Source of the DNA: Proteobacteria bacterium UBA5122
GTDB lineage: Bacteria > Pseudomonadota > Gammaproteobacteria > Tenderiales > Tenderiaceae
Reading direction: 5' to 3'
DNA length: 7,020 nucleotides
Assembly: GCA_002415485.1 (NCBI GenBank)
Contig: DHYU01000015.1
Coordinates: forward strand, 1-7,020
The notes beneath the pieces are model-generated. The model was not told where the DNA came from. It saw only the letters and a list, made by a program, of their open reading frames with translations, and ran no database searches. Of the stretch, positions 1 to 5,581 are shown piece after piece. Made by a program: the position numbers and the translations under genes. Each line of letters begins with the position of its first letter. Position 1 is the stretch's first letter.

Positions 1-699
1 CTGCATCGAGCAGTCGCGCTCGCCGAGGTGGATGGCGTTGCCGTGTTCGTCGGCGATGATCTGGAATTCGATGTGACGCGGTTTTTCCAGATACTTTTCC
101 ATGTACACCGTCGAGTTACCGAAGGCATTGCCGGCCTCGGTGCGGGTCATCGAGATGGCGTTGAGCAGGGTGCTTTCGCTGTGCACGACGCGCATGCCGC
201 GACCGCCGCCACCGCCCGCGGCCTTGATGATGACCGGGTAGCCGATCTCGCGCGCGATGCGCAGGGTTTCGGCCTCGTCGTCACCGAGCGGGCCGTTGGA
301 GCCAGGCACGGTCGGTACGCCGGCGGCCTTCATCGATTCGATGGCCGAGATCTTGTCGCCCATCAGACGGATGGTGTCGGGGCGTGGGCCGATGAAGATG
401 AAGCCTGATTCTTCGACGCGTTCGGCGAAGTCGGCGTTTTCCGACAGAAAACCGTAGCCGGGGTGGATGGCGACGGCGTCGGTGACTTCGGCGGCGCTGA
501 TCAGGGCCGGGATGTTGAGGTAGCTGTGCGTCGAATCGGCCGGGCCGATACAGACCGATTCATCGGCCAGACGCACATGCTTCAGGTCGCGGTCGGCCGA
601 GGAGTGAACGGCCACGGTTTTGATGCCCAATTCCTTACAGGCGCGCAGGATGCGCAGGGCGATTTCACCGCGATTGGCAATGACAACTTTATCTAACAT
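1..699 (-). CDS. accC: Biotin carboxylase, acetyl-CoA carboxylase subunit (3' end cut by window)
   Basis: This is the biotin carboxylase subunit of acetyl-CoA carboxylase, which uses ATP and bicarbonate to carboxylate the biotin on AccB in the cytoplasm, the first step of fatty acid synthesis. The visible 233 residues start MLDKVVIANRGEIALRIL and are N-terminal; the family is usually about 450 residues, so roughly the last half lies outside the window. The biotin carboxylase N-domain (about 1-110) contains HPGYGFLSEN at 80-89. The ATP-grasp part has K116 in GDKIS, K159 in VIIKA, and the glycine-rich loop GGGGGRGMR at 162-170. H209 and E211 in RHIEFQ match E. coli numbering. The ATG at 697-699 fits the family N terminus exactly. 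An AAGGA sits about 14 bases upstream, rather far for a Shine-Dalgarno site. It follows accB after 60 bases, the usual accBC operon order. Identification is near certain. Confidence 0.97.
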   Translation of the reverse strand, partial: MLDKVVIANRGEIALRILRACKELGIKTVAVHSSADRDLKHVRLADESVCIGPADSTHSYLNIPALISAAEVTDAVAIHPGYGFLSENADFAERVEESGFIFIGPRPDTIRLMGDKISAIESMKAAGVPTVPGSNGPLGDDEAETLRIAREIGYPVIIKAAGGGGGRGMRVVHSESTLLNAISMTRTEAGNAFGNSTVYMEKYLEKPRHIEFQIIADEHGNAIHLGERDCSMQ

Positions 700-759
700 A
701 GGCGCAGAGAGCTTCCTTGAACTGATTCCTAGGGGCTGTGATATCGAGGCGCTGCGCGC

Positions 760-1212
760 TTATTCGATAATGATGATCGGCTGGTCGTATTCGACCGGCT
801 GACCGTTCTCCACCAGAATGGCAGTGACCTTGCCTGACTTGTCGGCCTCGATCTGGTTCAGCATCTTCATGGCTTCGATGATGCACAGTGTCTCGCCGGC
901 GCTGACGGTTTGGCCCACTTCAACGAAGGGTTTGGCGCCCGGTGATGGCGCACGGTAGAAGGTGCCGACCATCGGGCTCTTGACCTGATGGCCTGCCGGA
1001 ATCGCGTCGGCACCGCCGTTAGTGGCGGCCGGGGCTGCAGCGGGGGCTGCGGCGATCGGCGCAGCCATCATGGGGGCGGCCATCATGGGGGCCGGGGCGG
1101 CGCTGCCGTAGCGGCTGATGCGGACTGACTCTTCGCCTTCTTTGATCTCGATCTCGGCGACGCCGGACTCTTCCAGCAGCTCAATCAGTTTTTTTACTTT
1201 GCGTATATCCAT
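760..1212 (-). CDS. accB: Biotin carboxyl carrier protein of acetyl-CoA carboxylase
   Basis: AccB carries the biotin that AccC carboxylates and that the AccAD carboxyltransferase uses to make malonyl-CoA. It has 150 residues, close to the 156 of E. coli. Residues 1-36 form the conserved N-terminal region (MDIRKVKKLIELLEES). Residues 37-65 are an Ala/Pro/Met-rich flexible linker. Residues 78-150 are the biotinyl/lipoyl domain. The biotinylated lysine is K116 in EAMKM (113-117), and the 'thumb' insertion typical of bacterial BCCP is visible around 90-97 (SPGAKPFV). The gene lies 20 bases after aroQ and 60 bases before accC, so the three are probably one transcript. The start agrees with the family N terminus, but the 20 bases before it are A-rich and show no clear Shine-Dalgarno site. 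The linker DNA holds a 15-base tandem duplication, listed separately. Identification is near certain. Confidence 0.98.
   Translation of the reverse strand: MDIRKVKKLIELLEESGVAEIEIKEGEESVRISRYGSAAPAPMMAAPMMAAPIAAAPAAAPAATNGGADAIPAGHQVKSPMVGTFYRAPSPGAKPFVEVGQTVSAGETLCIIEAMKMLNQIEADKSGKVTAILVENGQPVEYDQPIIIIE
1064..1093. repeat. 15-base tandem duplication in the accB linker
   Basis: Two adjacent 15-base copies, GCCATCATGGGGGCG at 1064-1078 and GCCATCATGGGGGCC at 1079-1093, differ at one base. Read on the minus strand they encode the repeated APMMA units of the AccB Ala/Pro linker. A degenerate related unit (APIAA) follows in the protein. The repeat length is a multiple of three, so gain or loss of a copy would keep the frame and only change linker length. 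Confidence 0.85.
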
Positions 1213-1232
1213 GTTTTGGTTAACCGTATTTT

Positions 1233-1676
1233 TTATTTAGATGAAAGATAGTGGTCGGCGGCCTGTAGTGCCAGTGAATACCCCTTGGCGCCAAAGCCGC
1301 TGATAACGCCGATGGCGATATCGGAAAAATAAGAATGTTTGCGAAACGGTTCGCGTGCGTAGACATTCGACATGTGGATCTCGACGAACGGGACTTTTAC
1401 CGCGCTGATCGCATCGCGCAGGGCAACACTGGTATGGCTGTAGGCCGCCGGATTGATGATCAGGATGTCGACCTGGTCCTGTGGCACGGCCTGGATCTTG
1501 TCGATCAGCACATGTTCGGCATTGCTTTGCAGGCAGCTCAGCCGGTGGCCGAGGGTCGAGGCCTCGCGGGCGAGCTGTTCTTCGATCTGTTGCAGTGTCG
1601 TGGAGCCGTAGACGGCCGGCTCGCGGGTGCCGAGCAGGTTCAGGTTGGGGCCGTTTAACAGCAGGATGTGGGCCAT
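1233..1676 (-). CDS. aroQ: Type II 3-dehydroquinate dehydratase
   Basis: AroQ converts 3-dehydroquinate to 3-dehydroshikimate in the shikimate pathway; type II enzymes are small flavodoxin-like proteins that form dodecamers. The protein has 147 residues, normal for the family. It starts MAHILLLNGPNLNLLGTREP, the family signature, with R18 and the catalytic tyrosine Y23 in the flexible lid (GTREPAVYG). N75 is in INPAAYSHTSVALRDA, the catalytic histidine H101 is in EIHMSN, and REPFRKHS follows at 108-115. All catalytic residues are present. The family motif often reads NPGAY and SNVHARE; here it reads NPAAY and SNVYARE, which looks like ordinary variation. An AGGA lies 8 bases before the ATG (TTTTAGGACTGCCA), supporting the start. 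It is first of a probable aroQ-accB-accC operon, an arrangement also known in Pseudomonas aeruginosa. E. coli uses the unrelated type I enzyme AroD. Confidence 0.97.
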   Translation of the reverse strand: MAHILLLNGPNLNLLGTREPAVYGSTTLQQIEEQLAREASTLGHRLSCLQSNAEHVLIDKIQAVPQDQVDILIINPAAYSHTSVALRDAISAVKVPFVEIHMSNVYAREPFRKHSYFSDIAIGVISGFGAKGYSLALQAADHYLSSK

Positions 1677-1769
1677 TGGCAGTCCTAAAACGCGAAAATG
1701 AACGAAGATCGAAGCTTTTTAAACTTGCCGCGAAGGGCGTATTGCACGCATTGGGTGCAGATGCGCGCT

Positions 1770-1799
1770 ATTTTGTCATGTGCCCACAAGGCTTGTCCA
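1770..1799 (-). promoter_or_regulatory. Candidate sigma-70-type promoter for aroQ-accB-accC
   Basis: On the minus strand a -35-like TGGACA (1799-1794, 5 of 6 to TTGACA) is followed after 18 bases by a -10-like CAAAAT (1775-1770, 4 of 6 to TATAAT). It lies downstream of the tlpA hairpin and would give a leader of roughly 85-90 bases before aroQ. The match is modest and rests only on inspection; the position between a terminator-like hairpin and the first gene of an operon is the main support. Confidence 0.3.
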
Positions 1800-1832
1800 A
1801 CTTTTTACGGATCGCGGCGCGTTCGCGACAAA

Positions 1833-1851
1833 TCCGGGCTTTTCGCCCGGA
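1833..1851 (-). terminator. Terminator-like hairpin after the tlpA-like gene
   Basis: A perfect 7-base stem, TCCGGGC at 1833-1839 and GCCCGGA at 1845-1851, encloses a 5-base loop. It lies about 21 bases beyond the stop codon of the tlpA-like gene. On the minus strand the stem is followed by only TTTG, so the T run is short and termination may be partial. It separates the cutA-dsbD-tlpA group from aroQ-accB-accC. Confidence 0.5.
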
Positions 1852-1872
1852 GTTTGACGTCGTCAGTCGGGA

Positions 1873-2415
1873 TTACAGCAGCTGTTTGATGGTCGGTTCG
1901 AGGTCGGCACGGTCGGCGCGGCCGTATTTCATGTGCGCGATCTTGCCGCTGCGGTCGATGATGAGCGTGTACGGGATGATGCCGGCGTCATTGCCGAGCA
2001 TGTAGCCGACGTCCATCGCATCGCGGTCATTGAGCAGCACGTAGTTGATGCCCATTTCTTTGGCGTAGTCGATGACTTCTTCTTTTTTGCTGTCGATGGA
2101 GATGCCGATCACCTGCAGCCCCTGGCCGCCGTATTCGTTTTGCAGTTCGATCAGGACGGGGATCTCATCCTTGCATGGTCCGCACCAGGTGGCCCAGAAG
2201 TTGATGACCTGGACCTTGCCCAGCCACTGTTTGTTGTTCTCTCTTACGCCATCGAGCGCGAGCAGTGAGAAGTCGGGCACGCTGGTGCCGACCAGGGACT
2301 TGGTTTCGGCCGATGGTTCGGGTGGTTTGTTAAAGCTCTGAATCGCGTAGTTACCGATGATCATGCCGATTGCGAAGATCGCGACGGCACCCGCCATCAC
2401 CATTTTTTTATCCAT
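1873..2415 (-). CDS. TlpA/ResA-like membrane-anchored thiol-disulfide oxidoreductase
   Basis: This is a 180-residue thioredoxin-fold protein anchored in the inner membrane with its active site in the periplasm. Residues about 5-27 (MVMAGAVAIFAIGMIIGNYAI) form a single hydrophobic signal anchor without an obvious signal peptidase site. A Pro/Glu-rich linker follows, then the AhpC/TSA-Redoxin type domain from about 42 (LVGTSVPDFSLLALDG). The active site is WCGPC, with C78 and C81, in the context INFWATWCGPCKDEIP; the conserved acidic E84 and the cis-proline P148 (GIIPYTLIID) are also present. This pattern is that of the TlpA/ResA/DsbE family, which reduces periplasmic disulfides, for example in cytochrome c maturation; the exact substrate cannot be read here. 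It starts 30 bases after dsbD, and DsbD is the known electron donor for such proteins, so a working pair is a reasonable inference. An AGGAA lies about 12 bases before the ATG. I give no symbol because tlpA, resA and dsbE cannot be told apart safely. Confidence 0.92.
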   Translation of the reverse strand: MDKKMVMAGAVAIFAIGMIIGNYAIQSFNKPPEPSAETKSLVGTSVPDFSLLALDGVRENNKQWLGKVQVINFWATWCGPCKDEIPVLIELQNEYGGQGLQVIGISIDSKKEEVIDYAKEMGINYVLLNDRDAMDVGYMLGNDAGIIPYTLIIDRSGKIAHMKYGRADRADLEPTIKQLL

Positions 2416-2445
2416 TTGCGATGCAATTCCTAAGTGGTTGAGTGT

Positions 2446-4356
2446 TTAAACATTGAGCGCGGCGCGGACCAGGGTTTCAAATTCCTGCGCACCGACAAAT
2501 CCCATCAGGCGGTATTGTGTCTGTTCCTGGCCTTGCGGGTTGAAAAATAATATCGAAGGTGGGCCGTAGAGGCCAAACTTGGCGAGCAGGGCCTGGTCGG
2601 CCTCGTCATTGGCAGTGACATCGGCCTTGAGCAGGATCACTTTGCTCAGCGCCGCCTGCACGCCGGGGGCGGAGAAGGTCTCGCGCTCCATCTGTTTACA
2701 GGAGACGCACCAGTCGGCATAGAAATCGAGCATCACCGGCCGGTTTTGCGCCTGTGCCAAGGCCAGCTCCTGTTGCAGACCGTCGACGCCTTTAACCTTC
2801 TTGAAGGCCAGCGCCTGCGTCGGACCGGCGGTGGCGTTGCCCATCGAAAATGCAGCCAGGGGTTTGAGTGGGTCCTTGCCGCCGCTGGCAGCGCCAAGGC
2901 TGAGGATGATGCCGTAGATCAGCAGGATCACGCCGCAACCCTTCCACAGCTTGCGCCAGCCGCTGGCCTCGGGCGGCAGATGATCGAGCGCACCGAGGTA
3001 GATGGCGCTGACGACAAACAATGCCGCCCACAGCAGCAGCGTCGCCTGCGCCGGGATGATGCGTTCCAGCAGCCAGATCGCGACCGCCAGCAGCAACACG
3101 CCGAACACGGCCTTGATGTTGTTCATCCACGCGCCCGCCTTTGGCAGCAGTTTACCGGCCGAGGTGCCGAGGATCAGCAGTGGTGTGCCCATGCCGAGGC
3201 TGAGCGCAAACAGCGCCGCGCCGCCGAGCATGGCGTCGCCCGTTTGGCCGATGTAAATCAGCGCGCCCGCCAACGGGGCGGCGACACAAGGGCCGACAAT
3301 CAGCGCCGACAGAAAGCCCATCACGCCAGCACCGACCAGCGTGCCGCCCCGTTGTTTGTTGCTCAACTCGGTGAGTTTGCTCTGCCAGCGGTTCGGTAGC
3401 TGCAGCTCGTAAAAGCCGAACATTGAAAAGGCCAGCGCGACAAAGACGAGGCTAAAGGTGATCAATACCCATGGTGTTTGGAAGACCGCCTGTAGGTTGC
3501 CGCCAAACAGGCCGGCGAGCACACCGGCGATGGTGTAGGCGCTGGCCATCGCCAGGACATAGACCAGTGACAGCGTGAAGGCCTTGCGCGTAGTGATCTG
3601 GCTGCCCTGGCCGGCGATGATGCCGGACAGGATCGGGATCATCGGGAAGACGCACGGGGTGAAGGTCAGCAGCAGGCCGAGGCCGAAGAAGCTGAGCAGG
3701 GTCAGGCCGATGCTGCCGGTGGCGAGGGTCGAGGCGTAGCGGTCCTGTTCAGATTGATAGCCGCCGCTATTGGCCGTGGTCACAGCAGGAGGTGGTGTGG
3801 TGGCCTTGGGCAGGGCGACATCGACCTCACGCTCCAGCGGCGGATAACAAAAACCCTTGTCGGCGCAGCCCTGAAATTTAAGCAGCAGCTTGAGCGGTGT
3901 GGCCTCAAGGTTGGTGCGCTCCAAGGGGATGCGGATCGCGACCTCGTCGTAATAGACCTGGCTCAGGCCGAAGGCCTCATCGTATTTTTCCTTACCGGGC
4001 GGCAGCTGTGCCTGGCCGAGTGTGATGCCGTCGCCGCTGATGATCTCGAAGCCGAATTTGTCTTTATATAGATAATATTCGTCACCGATGTCGAAGTAGA
4101 CGACGAGGCTATAGGCGTTTTCGATGTCGATGCTGGAGTGGAAGGCCTGATCCGGTGGCAAAAACGCGCTGGCGCTGTTGAGGCCCAGCCGATTGCCAAG
4201 GGATGAAAACAGGTCGCTGATGCCGCTGCTCTCGACCTTCTGCGCCGGGATGCCTTCGGCATGGCTGTTCAATGGGGCCCACAGGCTCAGCAGCAGGCAT
4301 AATGCCAGCGCCCAAGAGTAACGGCCGGGGGTGTTTGGAAACGTGATTGCGGGCAT
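2446..4356 (-). CDS. dsbD: Thiol:disulfide interchange protein DsbD
   Basis: DsbD moves electrons from cytoplasmic thioredoxin through the inner membrane to periplasmic thiol proteins (DsbC, DsbE/TlpA types). The protein has 636 residues, somewhat longer than the E. coli precursor (about 565). A signal peptide (about 12-33, WALALCLLLSLWAPLNSHA) probably ends after A33. The alpha domain (about 34-184) begins its conserved part at FLPPDQAF (65-72) and has the redox pair C164 and C170 in FQGCADKGFCYPP. A Thr/Pro-rich linker follows (about 185-212). The beta domain has about eight membrane segments (about 213-492), with C235 in FTPCVFPMIP and C357 in VGPCVAAPLAG; their 122-residue spacing equals that of E. 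coli C163 and C285. The C-terminal thioredoxin-like gamma domain has C550 and C553 in DWCVSCK and cis-proline P600 in YGPPS. All six redox cysteines are present, so it should be functional. The start has no clear Shine-Dalgarno site but gives a good signal peptide. It lies between cutA and the tlpA-like gene. Confidence 0.97.
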   Translation of the reverse strand: MPAITFPNTPGRYSWALALCLLLSLWAPLNSHAEGIPAQKVESSGISDLFSSLGNRLGLNSASAFLPPDQAFHSSIDIENAYSLVVYFDIGDEYYLYKDKFGFEIISGDGITLGQAQLPPGKEKYDEAFGLSQVYYDEVAIRIPLERTNLEATPLKLLLKFQGCADKGFCYPPLEREVDVALPKATTPPPAVTTANSGGYQSEQDRYASTLATGSIGLTLLSFFGLGLLLTFTPCVFPMIPILSGIIAGQGSQITTRKAFTLSLVYVLAMASAYTIAGVLAGLFGGNLQAVFQTPWVLITFSLVFVALAFSMFGFYELQLPNRWQSKLTELSNKQRGGTLVGAGVMGFLSALIVGPCVAAPLAGALIYIGQTGDAMLGGAALFALSLGMGTPLLILGTSAGKLLPKAGAWMNNIKAVFGVLLLAVAIWLLERIIPAQATLLLWAALFVVSAIYLGALDHLPPEASGWRKLWKGCGVILLIYGIILSLGAASGGKDPLKPLAAFSMGNATAGPTQALAFKKVKGVDGLQQELALAQAQNRPVMLDFYADWCVSCKQMERETFSAPGVQAALSKVILLKADVTANDEADQALLAKFGLYGPPSILFFNPQGQEQTQYRLMGFVGAQEFETLVRAALNV

Positions 4357-4401
4357 AGTGTGCGTTCTTTTAATTGTTGCGTGATGCTGGTCGCGCCGCC
4401 G

Positions 4402-4734
4402 TTACGGGCTGGGGGCGACCGTGGTCAGGTCAATCCAGTCGAGATAGCCGGCCAGGCCAGCCTCTATGGGGACCGCGATAATCTCTGGAAGTTCGTAGGG
4501 GTGCAGATCCTGGATCGCCGTCTCCAGCGCCGGGTAGGCCTCGGCAGTGGTCTTCATCAGCAGCACCAGCTCCTGCGCCTGTTCGATCTGGTCCTGCCAG
4601 CGGTAGACCGAGGTCGCGCCGGGCAGGATGTTGACGCAGGCAACCAGTGACGCACCGACCACCGCCGAGGCGATCTCTTGCGCGCATTCCATATCGGGAC
4701 AGGTGCTGATGACGAGCAGGCGTTTGTTTTCCAT
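4402..4734 (-). CDS. cutA: Divalent-cation tolerance protein CutA
   Basis: CutA is a small, very stable trimeric PII-like protein linked genetically to copper and divalent-cation tolerance; its biochemical role is not settled. From the ATG at 4732-4734 it has 110 residues, matching the family (E. coli 112). Conserved features are the first strand LLVISTCPD, then ASLVACVNILPGATSVYRW (29-46) with C33 equivalent to a conserved cysteine of E. coli CutA, LLMKTT (58-63), and LHPYELPEI (77-85) with the conserved H78. The frame is open further upstream to an ATG at 4863, but the added 43 residues are basic, low-complexity and not family-like, so I chose the inner start. No Shine-Dalgarno site precedes it; the bases immediately upstream instead resemble a -10 box (see the promoter entry). 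It is followed after 45 bases by dsbD and probably heads the cutA-dsbD-tlpA unit. Identification is firm; the start is probable. Confidence 0.93.
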   Translation of the reverse strand: MENKRLLVISTCPDMECAQEIASAVVGASLVACVNILPGATSVYRWQDQIEQAQELVLLMKTTAEAYPALETAIQDLHPYELPEIIAVPIEAGLAGYLDWIDLTTVAPSP

Positions 4735-4740
4735 CGCGGC

Positions 4741-4769
4741 AAGATACCGGATCGGCCGCCTGGGCTCAA
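4741..4769 (-). promoter_or_regulatory. Candidate promoter immediately upstream of cutA
   Basis: On the minus strand TTGAGC (4769-4764, 4 of 6 to TTGACA) and TATCTT (4746-4741, 4 of 6 to TATAAT) are separated by the ideal 17 bases. The -10 box ends only 6 bases before the cutA ATG, so transcription would begin at or beside the start codon. This agrees with the missing Shine-Dalgarno site, but the box matches are only moderate and a promoter farther upstream cannot be excluded. Confidence 0.3.
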
Positions 4770-4821
4770 TCTTCGCGTGATGGCCGGAATCAGTGAACAA
4801 GCGGGATTTCAGGGGTGGGGG

Positions 4822-4850
4822 CTTGAAAAACCGGAGATGGATCGCATATA
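4822..4850 (+). promoter_or_regulatory. Candidate heat-shock (sigma-32-like) promoter for fxsA
   Basis: CTTGAAA at 4822-4828 equals the sigma-32 -35 consensus. After a 13-base spacer, TCGCATAT at 4842-4849 matches 6 of 8 positions of the -10 consensus CCCCATNT, and an A follows as in many such promoters. The predicted transcript would start near 4856, about 85 bases before fxsA. The same DNA can also be read as a sigma-70 promoter (TTGAAA, 18 bases, TATAGA at 4847-4852), so the sigma factor is not certain, but a promoter here in this direction is likely. Confidence 0.55.
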
Positions 4851-4894
4851 GAGAGGAACCCAACCTTACTTAAAGCGATCTGAGCGGGGGTGGT

Positions 4895-4907
4895 GAAACC
4901 CGGTTTC
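4895..4907. repeat. Perfect 13-base dyad in the fxsA leader
   Basis: GAAACC, a central C, and GGTTTC form a perfect 6-1-6 inverted repeat. It lies about 40 bases downstream of the predicted fxsA transcription start and 33 bases before its ATG. It could be a small operator or a short RNA hairpin (5-base stem, 3-base loop), or chance. No known operator consensus is recognised. Confidence 0.45.
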
Positions 4908-4928
4908 GGAACAGAGGCATTTTGCGGT

Positions 4929-4934
4929 AAGGTG
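4929..4934 (+). promoter_or_regulatory. Ribosome binding site that sets the fxsA start
   Basis: AAGGTG lies 6 bases before the ATG at 4941. The open frame runs back to an ATG at 4890, which would add 17 residues (MVKPGFGTEAFCGKVWP) without family similarity. The ribosome binding site and the family N terminus both support the start at 4941. Confidence 0.75.
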
Positions 4935-4940
4935 TGGCCC

Positions 4941-5399
4941 ATGTTTAAAGTCTTGATGTTGCTCTTCGTCTTGGTCCCCATCTTCGAGATCTATCTGTTG
5001 ATCCAGGTGGGCGGGATTATTGGTGTGTTGCCGACCATCTTCCTGGTGGTGTTCACGGCCGTGTTCGGTGGCCTGTTGCTGCGCTGGCAGGGGTTGGCGA
5101 CGCTGGAACGGGTGCGGGCGACACTGGCTCGCGGTGAGGTGCCGGCGATCGAACTGCTCGAAGGGGCTATGCTGCTGGTCGGCGGTGCCCTGTTGCTGAC
5201 CCCAGGCTTTTTTACCGATGCCATCGGTTTTGTCTGCCTGATCCCCGTGCTGCGCCGTGCCGTCATCATGTGGGCGATCCGCCGTGGCGTGATCGTCGGC
5301 GGCGCCAGTCGAGGCCCCGGTGCGCCGGGCGGGCGTTATGATGCCGGTCCGAAGACCATCGATGGCGAGTACTGGCGCGACGACGACAAGCAGCGCTAA
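4941..5399 (+). CDS. fxsA: FxsA family inner-membrane protein
   Basis: FxsA is a small cytoplasmic-membrane protein; overproduction of the E. coli protein relieves F exclusion of phage T7 (earlier name yjeG), but its cellular role is unknown. The protein has 152 residues, close to E. coli (158). Hydrophobic segments lie at about 2-20 (FKVLMLLFVLVPIFEIYLL), 27-48, 75-87 and 93-110. Family landmarks are visible: the E16 region (FEIYLLIQVG), the amphipathic stretch ERVRATLARGEVPA (56-69), LLLTPGFFTD (84-93), and near the C terminus TIDGEYWRDDD (139-149). The tail after 112 is Gly/Arg-rich and then acidic, probably cytoplasmic. Its position directly upstream of groES-groEL is conserved in many Gammaproteobacteria, including E. 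coli. A sigma-32-like promoter precedes it and a terminator-like hairpin follows, suggesting its own transcript. Family assignment is firm; function remains open. Confidence 0.95.
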   Translation: MFKVLMLLFVLVPIFEIYLLIQVGGIIGVLPTIFLVVFTAVFGGLLLRWQGLATLERVRATLARGEVPAIELLEGAMLLVGGALLLTPGFFTDAIGFVCLIPVLRRAVIMWAIRRGVIVGGASRGPGAPGGRYDAGPKTIDGEYWRDDDKQR

Positions 5400-5402
5400 A
5401 TC

Positions 5403-5423
5403 GCCGCCCTGGCGGCCATTTTT
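5403..5423 (+). terminator. Rho-independent terminator-like hairpin after fxsA
   Basis: GCCGC at 5403-5407 and GCGGC at 5412-5416 form a GC-only stem with the 4-base loop CCTG, followed by CA and five T's (5419-5423). It begins 3 bases after the fxsA stop codon. The stem is short but strong, so it should stop or reduce read-through from fxsA into groES. Confidence 0.6.
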
Positions 5424-5459
5424 CAGGCCCAATCCCACACCTAAACCCCTGGTGCCGAC

Positions 5460-5487
5460 TTGACTCGGAACGTTTCGCCGCTATCAT
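5460..5487 (+). promoter_or_regulatory. Promoter of the groES-groEL operon
   Basis: TTGACT (5460-5465, 5 of 6 to TTGACA) and TATCAT (5482-5487, 5 of 6 to TATAAT) are 16 bases apart, a good vegetative promoter. The start point would be near 5494, inside the CIRCE operator, giving a leader of about 88 bases. The -35 region reads CTTGACT, which shares the CTTGA core of sigma-32 sites, but no good heat-shock -10 follows (CGCTATCA fits poorly), so I read this as sigma-70. Confidence 0.75.
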
Positions 5488-5489
5488 GT

Positions 5490-5516
5490 TTGGCACTCGC
5501 GCCAGGGGAGTGCTAG
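5490..5516 (+). promoter_or_regulatory. CIRCE operator (HrcA binding site) upstream of groES
   Basis: The CIRCE consensus is TTAGCACTC, nine bases, GAGTGCTAA. Here TTGGCACTC (5490-5498) and GAGTGCTAG (5508-5516) are separated by exactly nine bases; each arm differs from consensus at one position. It begins 2 bases after the -10 box and spans the expected transcription start, the usual place for HrcA repression. It predicts that the organism encodes HrcA and that groESL is derepressed on heat shock. hrcA itself is not in the window. Confidence 0.93.
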
Positions 5517-5581
5517 CCCCCGGCCGGTCTGGAAACGGTTTTTGTTCTAAAACACATCTATAAATCAAGGAGATACCCTTA

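Noticed and set aside
1677..1832. Possible small gene or RNA in the aroQ upstream gap
   Set aside because: A 63-residue plus-strand frame exists from 1698, but it lacks a ribosome binding site or recognisable similarity, and overlaps the tlpA-like hairpin and gene end; I see no structured RNA beyond the hairpin.
1481..2005. Plus-strand open frame of 174 residues spanning aroQ, the gap and the tlpA-like 3' end
   Set aside because: It is antisense to two well-identified genes, is rich in Arg/Ser/Gly as expected of a shadow frame, and has no family-like motif.
2746..3399. Plus-strand open frame of 217 residues within dsbD
   Set aside because: It is antisense to the dsbD membrane domain and is Gln/Arg/Ala-rich, the usual reverse reading of leucine and alanine codons.
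4735..4863. Longer CutA form starting at the ATG at 4863
   Set aside because: The extra 43 residues are basic and not family-like, they overlap the fxsA promoter region, and the inner ATG gives the normal CutA length.
4890..4940. Longer FxsA form starting at the ATG at 4890
   Set aside because: The inner ATG at 4941 has a better-placed ribosome binding site and gives the conserved hydrophobic N terminus directly.
5519..5545. Possible attenuator hairpin in the groES leader (CCGG palindrome followed by a T-rich stretch)
   Set aside because: Only about three base pairs can form before the T-rich stretch, too weak for a terminator, and groES lies directly downstream with a strong ribosome binding site.
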